A stretch of 64,000 bases of DNA from assembly GCA_023101885.1 (NCBI GenBank), contig JALPQD010000248.1, forward strand, positions 248,001 to 312,000, in the 5' to 3' direction. Position 1 is the stretch's first letter; every line of letters begins with the position of its first letter. A program made the position numbers and the translations under genes. Below are positions 1 to 10,361 of the stretch, in pieces. The notes under the pieces are model-generated. The model ran no database searches. It was given only the letters and a program-made list of their open reading frames with translations, and had not been told where the DNA came from. The stretch is from Typhlomys cinereus. Its lineage: Eukaryota; Chordata; Mammalia; Rodentia; Platacanthomyidae.

Positions 1-246
1 TGTGTACTCCTGTGTTCTACTACAACCTTGCAGCTTAATTCAGATATAATGATTTATAAATATTTCTATTGCCATGTGCTTATTTATAGATGCTATTTTA
101 TATACTGTGCCTAAACAGTTCTAAGATAATGTCTTGATATTCTTATCACTTCCTTTAAAACACATTTGCTAAGGTATAGCTAATATAAAACAACAGAAAC
201 CATCAAGAAAATATATTAAAATGTGTGTTATTTAGAAAATTAAAAT
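1..246. other. AT-rich DNA, no gene seen
   Basis: Nothing coding or repetitive that I can name. It lies left of the broken 3' end of L1 copy A. The expected last part of that L1 3' UTR and its A tail are not here. Confidence 0.5.
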
Positions 247-863
247 CCCCATCTTTAGGCTCTTACAATCTTACCACCCCTCTTCTGCTAATTTCCCTGA
301 GATTTGGGATGGAGAGAGATTAGGCTGGCCTGGTTCCTCGTGAGGAATGTGGGGGTCTCTGATGCTCTGAATTATGGTTTGTTGTTTCTTTATTCCTTTT
401 TTTTCTTCCAGTTTTGCTATTCCTTCACTGCCTTTGGCTCTATCCTAATGGGTATTGGATGTCTCCTTATAGCCAGAGATAAAAGACTGTTAAAATAGAG
501 TCTTATTATAAGAGTATATTCAAAGGTAGATGGAATAAGAGTAGGAGACCGTGATGAGGAGGGTCAGTCTCCCACTTGCAGGATGGTTACCTACTATCTG
601 CCAGACTCTTTGCCCTCCCTGTCTGTGAGACCAAACCCCATCAGTTGCAAGTGACCAGGAAGGAAAGTCTGTGAGCTTAAACAGATGTCCCATTACTTGT
701 CCCAGTTCTTGATGATGGCGTATTTTCTGCGCTGTAGCATGATCTCCTCTCTCCTTGTTTCTGGTGGGGCCCTCCTTCCACTTCCCTCCCATTTCTAATC
801 TTTGCAGTTACTGTAAGTATTACAGAGACTTATCTTTAAGTGTGTCACTAAGTGGGTCTGGTA

Positions 864-3800
864 CTAGGATCCACCTATTAGGAAGTATATTCAGTGCTTA
901 ATTTTCTGTGTCTGGGATATTTCACTTAATACAATTTTTTCTAATTCCATCGATTTCCAGGCAAATTTCATTAATTCATCTTTTTTGATGGCTGAGTAGT
1001 ATTCCATTGTATGAATGTACCACATTTTCTTTATCCACTCATCCACTGTTGGGCACTTGGGTTGATTCCATGATGTTGTATTGTAAACAATGTTGCTAGG
1101 AACATGATCATGCTTGTGCCATTGAGGTGAATTTTGCTGTATGGGGGATTATTCCCAAAAGTGGAATAGCAGGGTCATATGGCATTTCAATCTTTAACTT
1201 CTTTAAGAATCACCAGATGGCTTGCCAGAGTGGTTGTGTATGCCTACATTGTCACCAGCAATGTAGAAGAGTTCCCTTTTCACCACATTCTCTCCAGCAT
1301 TTGGTGTTGTTTATATTGTGAATTTTGCCATCCTAACCGGGGAAAGATGATATCTCAGGGAGGTTTTGATATGCATTTCCATGATGACTAAGGATGCGGA
1401 GCATTTTTTAAGATATTTGTTAGACATTTCAATTTTGTCCCTGGTAAAGTTTTTTTTAAGTTCCGCCACCCATTTTTTAACTGGGCCATTTGTTTTCTTG
1501 GTGTTTAGTTTTCTAAGTTCTTTGTGCACTCTGCATAATACAGTTCTATCACATATGTGGTTAGAGAAGATTTTCTCCCATTCTGTAGGTTGCTTTTGTG
1601 CTGGAGTTACAATCTTTTTATCTGAACAGAAGCTCTTTAATTTCATAAGATCCCATCTGTTGAGTGAGGTTGTAGTGACTGTGCTATTGGATGTCTGTTA
1701 AGGAACTGTTGGAATAGTCCAATCAGCTCAAGAGAGTTCCCTACCCTTTTACCTATGGTTTGTATAGTCTCCGGCCTTATATTGAGGTCCTTGATGCATT
1801 TGGAATTAAGTCTTGTACATGATGACAAGTATGGGTCCAGTCTTAATCTTCAGCATGTGGACAACCAGGTGTGCAAGCAACATTTGTTGTAGATACTGTT
1901 CTTTTTCCATTGGATTTTGTGGGACCCTTTGTTAAAGAACCAATGGCTACAATTGTGTGGGCTTAAATTTGGGTCTTAACCCTTATCTATTGATCTGTGT
2001 GTCTAGTTTGGAGCCTGTACCAGGCTGTTTTTATAACTATGGATATGTAGTATAGATTAAGGTCTGGTGTGGTGATCCTCCAGCAGTATTTTTGGTACTC
2101 AGGATTGTTTTTGGTATCCTCGGTCTTTTGTGCCTCCATATGAATTTTGAGATTGTTTGGTCAACTTTTTTAAAGAATTTCTTTAGGATTTTAATTGGTA
2201 TAGCACTGAATCTGTATATTGCCTTTGGTAGAATACTAACTAATACTAACTAATACTCACTAATAAATAATACTACTTTTTTAGTTCCAAGAGCTTCCTG
2301 GTGGAGTTTTTAGGATCACTTAGGTATATGATCATGTCATCTGTAGATAGACATAAGTTGCTTTCTTCCTTGCTGATGTGAATCCCTTTTATCTACCTTT
2401 CTTGTCTTATGGCTTCAGCTAAGACTTCAAGTACAATATTGAATAGATGTGGTGAGAGGGGACAGCCTTGTCTAGTTCCTGATCGAAGCGGGGATGCTTC
2501 AAGTTTTTCCCCACTGAGTATAATACTCACTGTTGGCTTGTTGTATACAGCTTTTATTGTATTGCTAAAGGTTCCTTCCATACCAACTGTCTCTAGGGTT
2601 TTGATCAAAAAAGGCTATTGGATCTTGTCAAAAACTTTTTTTGCATCTGTTGAGAGTATCACGTGGTCTTGAATTTTGGACTGGTTTATATGGTGAATTA
2701 CATTAATTGATTTGTGTATGTTGAACCAACCTTGTGTGCCTAGGATAAAGCTTACTTGATCACCATGAATGATCTTCTTGATATGTTTTTCGATTTGCAA
2801 AGACTTTGTTGCGAATCTTTCCATCTGTGTTCATTAAAAAGATTGTCCTATATTTTCTTTTTTGAGGGTATCTTTATTAGGTTTTGGGATAAAGACGATA
2901 ATAGCTTCATAGAAAGAATTTGCTAGTGTTCCTAGAATCCATCTGGTCCAGGACAGTTTTTGGTGGGAAAATTCAAGATTACTTCATTGATTTCCTCATA
3001 TATTATAGGACTATTTAAATAATTCAAAATGTCCTGATTCAATTTAGTTAAGTTGTGCTTACTTAAGAAATCATCCATTTCTCTTGTGTTGTCAAATTTC
3101 ACAGAGTATAAGTTTTTGAAATATGATGTTATAATACTCTGAATTTCTTGGATATCTGTAGTGATAATTCCATTTTCATTTCTAATTTTGTAAATTTGGG
3201 TTTTCTCTCTCTTGCTTATGGTTAATTTAGCTAGGGGTGTATGAATCTTACTGATTTTTTTTCAAAGAACCGCCTTTTCGATTAGTTGATTCTCTGTATC
3301 ATTTTCCTAATCTCAATTTCCGATATTTTTCGCCTTATTTTGCTAATCTCCTCTTTTCTATTGTTTTTGGGACCAGATTGCTCTAGTGTCTCTAAAGTTT
3401 GAACCTGCATTGTTAAGTTATTTAATTGTGATGTTTCCATTTTTTCAATGTAGGCATTAAGAGCTATGAACTTACCTCTTAGGACAGCTTTCATTGTGTC
3501 CCAAAGATTTTGATAAGATGTATATTCATTATCATTCACTTTCAGGAAATCTTGAATTTCCTTTTTAATTTCTTCCTGAATCCAATTCTCATTCAGCATC
3601 ATAGTGTTAAGTTTGCAGGAGTTAATATATTTTCTGTTTGTTTTGTTGTGGATGTCAACCTTCAGACCATGGTGGTCTGATAGGGTACAGGTTAGAATTT
3701 CAATTTTCCTGTATATGTGGAGATTTGTTTTGTGGCCCAATATGTGGTCATTTTCGAGAAAGTTCCTTGTGCTGCTGAGAAAAATGTGTATTCTTTGGTG

Positions 3801-4357
3801 CATGGATGAAAAGTTCAATAGAGATTTGTACGGACCATTTCAGTAAGGGTTTGTTAAGTTCCAAAGTGTCTTTGTTAAGTTTTTGACCTGATGATCTATA
3901 CTATGTTGAGAGGGTGGTGTTGAAATCCCCAAGAATTATCATTTGGGGGTTGATTTCTCACTTTAGATGCTGTAGGATTTTCTTAATGAATGTGGAAGGG
4001 TCCGTATTAGGTGCATATATATTTAGCATTATGAAGTCTTCCTGGTGAATTGTACCTGTGACTAAAATGTACTATCGATCTGTGTGTCTTATAATTTTAT
4101 TTGGTTTGGTTTTGGCTTTGTCCAATAGCATAATGGCTACCTCTGCTGTTTCCTGGTTCCATTAACTTGCAGAATTTTGGACCAGCTTTTTATTTTTAGG
4201 ATGTGCCTATCTTTTGTGGTGAGGTGAGTTTCCTGAAAGCAGCAGATTGATTTGTTGTGGTTTTTAATCAAAGTTTGTAATCTTTGTCTCTTGATTGGTG
4301 AGTTAATTCCATTGACATTTAAGTTACAATGTACAAATTATTTTTAAATCTGGATAT
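864..4357 (-). pseudogene. Decayed L1 ORF2 (endonuclease/reverse transcriptase) of copy A
   Basis: ORF2 of L1 combines an APE-like endonuclease, a reverse transcriptase and a C-terminal CCHC-like knuckle. Remnants are visible in several frames: endonuclease pieces around 3300-4350 and RT pieces at 2393-2824. The C-terminal part lies near 870-1650. The reverse transcriptase active-site FADD seen in sister copies reads as S-T-D-D here (2336-2347). The usual ATG start is ATA at 4355-4357. About 280 bp of RT thumb-region sequence present in copy AA (roughly 53503-53788) is missing here. A short tandem repeat replaces it at 2229-2280. It cannot encode a protein. Confidence 0.85.
2226..2282. repeat. 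Short TAATACTAAC-type tandem repeat at an ORF2 deletion joint
   Basis: A decamer close to TAATACTAAC is repeated about two and a half times, then decays into AT-rich sequence. It sits exactly where ORF2 of copy A jumps over about 280 bp present in copies AA, D and N. Confidence 0.7.
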
Positions 4358-4407
4358 TTTTTATGTTTAGTGGCTTTTGTAAGTGTATTATTTGGCTTAT
4401 AGGTTTT

Positions 4408-5455
4408 GGTGGTATTATTCTTCCCTTCTGTCCTCCTGGATATGCTTGTTTTTTTTTTTTTTTCTTGAAGCTTGAGTATCATTTCTAGCCTTTTTTGAAG
4501 GCCTGGTTTGGTTGACATGTAAGCCTTCAAGTTGTCTTTGTGCTGGAAAACTTTTCTTTCTCCCTCAAGCATGACAGATAGTTTTGCTGGGTATATCAGC
4601 CTGGCTTGACATTTTTGCTCATTCAATTCTGTAAGTATGTCTCTCCAAGCTCTTCTTGCTTTTACTGTTTCCATTGAGAAGTCATTTTTTATTTTGATAG
4701 GTTTACCTTTAAAAATGACTTGATTTTTTTTCTCTTAAAGCTCTCAGCACCTTTTCTTTTTCTTGAATGTGGAGTGTTTTGACTATTATTTGCTTTGGGG
4801 TGTGGAACCCTCTTGTATTTGGATGGGCCTCTCATTCTTTAGATAAGGAAAGTTTTCCTTGAGGATAATTTGAAAAATTTCCTCAGGTGTTGTATTTTGG
4901 GTTTCTTGCTCTGGTATTCCATGAATGTGTATGTTAGGCTTCTTCAGGGTGTCCCATAACTCTTGAATATTCCTCACAAGTGTCTTTTTGGCTTTAACAA
5001 CCTCTTCCATTGAGCTGGTTAGTACTTTTACTTTGTCTTCAAGATCTGAAATTCTATTTTCTGCTTCATTAGTTCTGCAGATAAGACTGTTGAATTTTGG
5101 CTTGGAGATATCTTGTCTTTTAGTTCAATTTTAAACTCTGCCTGAGACTATTTTTAACTTCTCTATGCTTTTTTCTTGTTTCTTGAACTGTTTTTCTCAA
5201 CTCCTCCAAGTGTCTGTTTTGTTCCTGTTCAAAGTGATTGATGCAGTTATTTAACTCCTTTCAGATTTCCTCTTTCATAATATTGATCATAGTAATGATC
5301 ATGCTTTGAAAGTCATTATCTTGGGTCAACCTTTCTTGGCTATTTTCTATGAATTTGTTCTGGGTGGACTCTATCATTATGTGGTTAATTCTTTCAGTAG
5401 GAGATTTATTTTCTTGGGTTTTGTTTCTCATGGATTTGTACTTTGGCTTGGGCAT
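4408..5455 (-). pseudogene. Decayed L1 ORF1 (RNA-binding chaperone) of copy A
   Basis: Pieces match ORF1 of the other copies. The N-terminal segment starts at the ATG at 5453-5455. A coiled-coil region follows, then the RRM-like block with an IHGIPEQE motif (4786-5010). The C-terminal domain begins METVKARRAWRD (4324-4674). In live L1s ORF1p trimerises through the coiled coil and coats L1 RNA. Here frameshifts separate the blocks and the usual stop codon region is altered. The protein would have been near the normal 350 residues. Confidence 0.85.
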
Positions 5456-5608
5456 TGATGTTTTGTCTCTTAAGACCTTTCAGTTTCTTCATGTTTTCGA
5501 CCAAACTGATTTAGTTGGTATTACTACTCTCGGTAGTTATTAGTAACATTTGCCTTGGAGTTGGGTACATTTCTCTGTTGTTATTGTTATTTCCTAGATG
5601 AGGCTTTT

Positions 5609-5905
5609 TTTTTTATTATTATTATTTATTCAATTGTGCGCATGTGCGTGTGTGTGTGTGTGTGTGTGTGTGCGCGGGCGTGTATGTGTCTGTGTGTGTG
5701 TGTAGAACCACGGACGAATCTGCGAACCACCATGGACGCCTCCACCTCCTTCTGCCCCGGGATTCACAGGCTCCGCCCTACCAGGACCAGAAGCGCAGGC
5801 CGTCCCCGCTTCCACCTGGCGTCTATACATGGGATCTGGGATCCGAACTCAGGACCTTCCGCCTGCAAGGCGGAGGCTTAACCCCTGAGCCACCTCTCCA
5901 GCCCC
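5609..5905 (-). mobile_element. B2/ID-like tRNA-derived SINE in the 5' UTR of L1 copy A
   Basis: Read on the minus strand it starts GGGGCTGGAGAGGTGGCTCAGG. That head contains an RNA polymerase III A box (TGGCTCAGGGG type) and a B box (GAGTTCGGATCC type). A body of about 170 bp, an internal CA/TG microsatellite and an A-rich tail follow. A 15-bp target duplication, ctagatgaggctttt, flanks it at 5594-5608 and 5906-5920. Five copies of this family lie in the window (also 23079, 25098, 37086 and 54780). All share the odd order body, CA array, CAATTGAATAAATAATAAA, A tail. Copy AA lacks a SINE at the same place, which confirms the insertion edges. Confidence 0.92.
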
Positions 5906-6110
5906 CTAGATGAGGCTTTTAGACTTTTAGTACATCAATTAAGTCAGGTTTAGAAGACAGGTGGTGAAGATATATATGGTAGTGCACTTTTACGATTTAG
6001 TACCTTGATGATATGTGAGCGTGAGTGGTATAGTCCCTGAAGTTGTATATGTTTTTGGGATGGCTATATGGAAAAGTTATTCTATGGTGATTAATAATTG
6101 AAAGGAGCAG

Positions 6111-6581
6111 AGGATGGCAAAAATCCACCATACAAACAACAACAAATGCTGGAGAGGATGTGGAGAGAGGGGAAATCTCCTACATTGGTGGTGGGAATGC
6201 AGGCTCATACAGCCACTCTGGCGAGCCATCTGGAGATTTAAAGAAATTAAAGATTGAAATGCCATATGACCCTGCTATTCCACTTTTGGGAATAACCCCC
6301 CATATAGCAAAAATTCACCTCAATAGCACAAGCACGACCATGTTGATAGCAGCACTGTTTACAATAGCAAAGTCATGGAGTCAACCCAAATGTCCAACAG
6401 TTGACGAGTGGATAAGGAAATGTGGTACATCTATACAATGGAGTACTACTCAGCCATCAAAAATGTTTAAATAATGGAATTTGCCAGGAAATGGATAGGA
6501 TTAGAAACAATTATATTCAGTGGAGTATCGCAGACACAGAAAATTGATCACCATATGTACTACCTAATAGGTGGCTCCTAG
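6111..6581 (+). pseudogene. C-terminal fragment of L1 ORF2 (copy B)
   Basis: It holds the CX3CX7HX4C-like knuckle region beginning CWRGCGERG. The conserved block [18 protein letters not shown] and the terminal YSLIGGS-type end (here altered) follow. One frameshift near 6420 and others break it. The fragment lacks endonuclease and RT. Confidence 0.8.
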
Positions 6582-7560
6582 TATGAAACCCACCTAGAGA
6601 CACTCAAAGATAAAACTCTATAATAGCTACAGTAATTTGCTAACATTATGAACAGGAGGGATGGGGAAAGAGGGCCACACCAGTAACGAGAGGGGGGACC
6701 ATGTTACAGCAGAGAAAATAGGCCACCATCAAGGACTGCAAGTAAGTAATGAGACATCTGGTTCCTGATTATTTACAACTGATGGGGTATGATCTTACCA
6801 GAAGGGGAAGGCATTTGGTCTGGCAGATAGAAAGCAACCATTTTGCAGATGGGTTATGGACGCCTCCCTCACCACAGTTTCCAAATTTTATTACATCTAC
6901 CTTTGAATATACTCTTATAACGAGACTCTAATTTAACAGATTTTTATCTCTGGCCAGGGGGTGACATCCAATACCCATCAGAATGGAGTGAAGGGCATTG
7001 CAGGAGCAGCAAAACGGAAAAAAAATCAACAAACCATAATCCAGAACATCAGAGACTCTATATCAATCACCTGGAACTAGGCCAGCCTAATCTCTTCCCA
7101 TCCTGAAGCTCAGGGAAATTTGTGGAAGAGGGGGCGGTAAGATTGTAAGAGCACAAGGATGGGAAGAGCAATGATATGCAAGATACTCCACACAAGTTAG
7201 GGCCGAAGCAATCATATTTGGACTTTGCATGCAATGTCCAACACACTATTGACTCCACAAAGTCTAGCATTTGCTAAAGGCACTAAGATCCTTGGAGGCA
7301 AGGGATTAACAGCCACAGTAGTGTTCCTATGCTTAAGGGGAACACAGGAAAGGGTTCTGGGAAATGCCACTGGGTCCTTTCACCTCATCGGAGAGGAGGA
7401 CCCAGAGGAAAGTTTGGCATGCACATTAAAGGATGCTCCAGGGATGGGAAGGGGAGGCACTGGGGGATGGGGAGGGAACGGCGAGGGGAGGGGGCACAGG
7501 GAGATAGGGGGTTGTAGGGAGGGGGGGACCGCTGTATCTGTTAAGTTTGTATGAGTGGAA
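6111..7560 (+). mobile_element. L1 copy B: 5'-truncated LINE-1 nested in the 5' UTR of copy A
   Basis: It starts inside the last part of ORF2, runs through the ORF2 stop (6579-6581), then a 3' UTR of about 970 bp with a G-rich tract (7430-7530), and ends GTTTGTATGAGTGGAAAAAAA. Copy A's 5' UTR stops at about 6110 and resumes at 7572, as alignment with the uninterrupted 5' UTR of AA shows. A short imperfect target duplication, aaaggagcag / aaaagagcag, lies at 6101-6110 and 7562-7571. It is younger than copy A. Confidence 0.9.
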
Positions 7561-7571
7561 AAAAAGAGCAG

Positions 7572-8000
7572 GATGGTAAAAAAAGGGGTTTACTTTGGGC
7601 CGGATGTGAAGAATCTCTTCTATGTGATAGGATGATTTTAGAGGACTTCAGATGTATGGCCTTTGTCCCTTAGAGCTTTGCTTGGGTTTCCTTTGGACTC
7701 TGTTGAATTCTGAGGACCAGTGTCTCTTCCCTGGACCACAAGCAAGTATCAGGGGCAGAGGGGCTGTTGGCGATGGCAGAGCAATTCACCTGGTACCTGA
7801 GGCATGACCTAGTTGCCCTCCAATGCTTGGGGTAGCCTGGGTGTTGCTCAGGGTGGCTGGTAGGAAGAGCTGGGACTAGTGGGTGACCTGGGGGCTGATG
7901 AAACTTACCTGGGAAGGAGGACCTTGAGTGAGGGTCCTGTTCAGGCAGAAATTACAGAGCGGCTGATGGCAATGGCAGAGTGCTTCACCTGGGACCTTGT
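7572..8000 (-). promoter_or_regulatory. L1 copy A 5' UTR (internal promoter region), outer part
   Basis: This is the continuation of copy A's 5' UTR beyond nested copy B, matching 57175-57640 in copy AA. A GATGGCAGAG..TTCACCTGG block (plus-strand reading) occurs near 7771 and again near 7960-7990. This suggests part of a second promoter monomer about 190-200 bp away. In rodents L1 promoters are often tandem monomers, so this fits, but with only one and a bit units it is weak evidence. Confidence 0.6.
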
Positions 8001-9268
8001 TTCTTCCATATTATAAAAGAAAAGACATTGAGCCTCAGAAACATACCTGTTAGTAATTTCATATATTCATTCATATTCAAATGTTTTCATATATTATTCA
8101 AATGTTAACATATATTCATTCATATATTCAAATGTTTTTCAATTGTCAGTCTTGATTAAACAGAGTTTTGGTTACTCATAAAATCCTAATTCTTATAAGG
8201 ACAACAGAAAGCTCATTGGCACAGCCAGGAACAGGTACAGTTGTCACTCTTCCTGCCCTAGGGAATGTCTGAGACTAGGGTCTATGGCAGCCTTAATAGG
8301 TATGTTCCCAGAGAGTGGGGCTCTGTATGGGGACAGACTTTCAAGGGAAGCTATGGCCTCATCTTGTGGAAGCCTCCTCTGTGGGAACTTGGAACAGACT
8401 CATGGCCAGATAGGGAGTTTCTCTAATCTTGGATTTCAAGGTAAAACAGACTCTGAGAAACCAAACTCTGCTCACCTTTCCAAGGAGGCTTCTTGTGAAG
8501 GGGGAATAAAAGAACATTTTTAAAATGGAGAAAAATGTTTACAGTCTATATAAATATAGGAATAAATGCCAGAGAGGAGAGACCTACAATACATAGTTCT
8601 TAAGAGAATTTTGTCTCGCAATAGAAATGCCTAAAGGCTAAGATAAAACAGGAATTTCAGCCAGCATCCACCTCAGCCAAACCCCCAAACTTGAAATAAA
8701 CAAAGCCAATATAATTCATATCCAGCATTATAAACTCTAAGGAAGAAGACAGACGAAATACATTTGGGTCAACTCAGGTTCATGTTTCCTTTTTTCTTAC
8801 ATGATTTTGCCTCAGTTACTTAGAGAATTTATCTAAAAATCCAAATAAATTTATTTTTAAAACAAAAAGAAAGGAAAGAATGAGCAAACAAACAAATCAC
8901 CTTCACATTTGCCTAAGGGGATAAATAGAATACTAACACACATGGCCAAGCAGACCAACCCGAGACCCCTTCCCAACAGGGGAAAAGAGAAAAAAGATGA
9001 TTTAAATTCTACCATGCCAAGCAAAAAGACTGTTCCAATCACAAAACCTTCCATGTGGCCTATGTCTTGACTGTGAAAATCTCCATTAGAGGAAGAATTG
9101 CCCCATAAACCCCAGGGCCCAATGGACAAGCCCTCTGCTGGGGACTAATAAAATGGCCTCATACTCTTAGCTTCCGTCACTTGGGAAAAAGAGTTTGCCA
9201 CTCATATCCAGGAAAGAAAAGCACAAAATACCAGGTTGAGCATCTTATAAAAACCTTGGGTTTAACGG
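8001..9268. other. Non-L1 spacer; possible degenerate LTR at its right end
   Basis: No convincing gene. An 80-codon open frame at 8284-8523 has no recognisable domain. The stretch 9080-9200 has a CATAAACCCC motif, then CTAATAAAATGG about 40-50 bp on. That layout is like the promoter and poly(A) signal of a retroviral LTR. There is no paired LTR and no clear edge, so this stays a suspicion. Confidence 0.35.
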
Positions 9269-9269
9269 G

Positions 9270-10292
9270 TCAAAGTGCAGATCCATGAGAAACAAAACCC
9301 AAGAAGACCAATCTCCCACCAAAAGAATTAACCCCTTAATGATGGATTCCAACCAGAACAAATTCACAGAAAACAGCCAAGACAGCCAGACCCAAGACAA
9401 TGACATTCAAAGTATGATCATTACCATGATTAATACTATGAAAGAGGAAATCCAAGAGGAGTTAAACAACAGAATCAACCACTTTGAACAAGAACACAAC
9501 AGGCATTTGGAGGAGTTGGGAAAAACAGTTCAAGAAACAAAAATAGGCATAGAGCAGTTAAAACAGACTCAAGCAGAGTTTAAAACTGAACTAAAAGCTC
9601 AACAGACAGTCTTATCAGCAGAACTAACAAAGCAGAAAATAGAACTTCAGATCTTGAAGACAAAGTGGGAGAATTAACCAGCTCAATGAAAGAGATTGTA
9701 AAAGCCAAAAAGATACTTGAGAGGAACATTCAAGAGATATGGGACACCCTGAAGAAGCCTAACATGCGCATTCATGGAATACCAGAACAAGAATCCCAAA
9801 ATACCACACCTGAGGAAATTTTTCAAATTATGATAAAAGAAAACTTCCCTCAACTGAAGAATGAGAGGCCCATCCAAATACAAGAGGCATTAAGCACTCC
9901 AAACAGATATGACCAAAATAGAAAATCGCCAAGGCAAATAATAGTCAAAACACTCCACATTCAAGATAAAGAAAAGGTGCTGAGAGCTGCAAGAAAAAAA
10001 AAAGCAAGTCACTTTTAAAGGCAAAAATATTAAAATAAAAAATGACTTCTCAATGGAAACAGTAAAAGCAAGAAGAGCTTGGAGAGATGTACATCAAGTA
10101 TTAAATCAGCAAAAATGCCAACCCAGACTGATATACCCCACAAAACTATCTGTCATGATCGAGGAAGAAAGAAAAATTTTCCAGCACAAAGACAACTTGA
10201 AGGCATACATGTCTACCAAACCAGGCCTTCAAAAAATGCTAGAAATGATACTCAAGCTTGAAGAAAAGAACAAGTGTATCCAGGAGGACTGA
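9270..10292 (+). pseudogene. L1 ORF1 of copy D, frameshifted
   Basis: Three blocks in different frames are visible. The N-terminal part with a long charged coiled coil (heptad-like MKEEIQEELNNRINHFEQEHNR) is at 9285-9677. The RRM-like part with MRIHGIPEQE is at 9665-10018. The C-terminal domain with METVKARRAWRD is at 10053-10292. Frame changes lie near 9630-9680 and in an A run near 10000. A premature TGA at 10290-10292 removes only the last few residues. In working L1s this protein coats L1 RNA in the cytoplasm and aids target-primed reverse transcription. Confidence 0.88.
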
Positions 10293-10361
10293 AGGGAAGT
10301 ATAATACCCCAAAAACATAAATGTCAAACAATAAGCTTACAAAATCCACTAAACATAAAAA

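Larger units (their letters stand above)
247..8000 (-). mobile_element. L1 copy A: long, 3'-truncated LINE-1 with two nested insertions
   Basis: On the minus strand this reads 5' UTR (about 8000 down to 5456), ORF1 (5455-4408), ORF2 (4357-864) and part of the 3' UTR (863-247). The order was fixed by comparison with copies N and AA in this window. The 3' end stops near 247, inside the 3' UTR, so the G-rich tract and the A tail are missing. L1s normally lose the 5' end, so this points to a later deletion or rearrangement. A SINE (5609-5905) and plus-strand L1 copy B (6111-7560) sit inside its 5' UTR. Both ORFs are riddled with stops and frameshifts, and there is an internal ORF2 deletion near 2229-2280. 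It is an old, dead copy. No target duplication can be found because the 3' end is lost. Confidence 0.9.

Noticed and set aside
5555..5913. Open frames rich in C/V and T/H repeats at the SINE at 5609
   Set aside because: They are translations of the TG/CA microsatellite and SINE body and recur at every SINE of this family.
8284..8523. 80-codon open frame left of L1 copy D
   Set aside because: No similarity that I recognise and no supporting signals. Left as part of the spacer.
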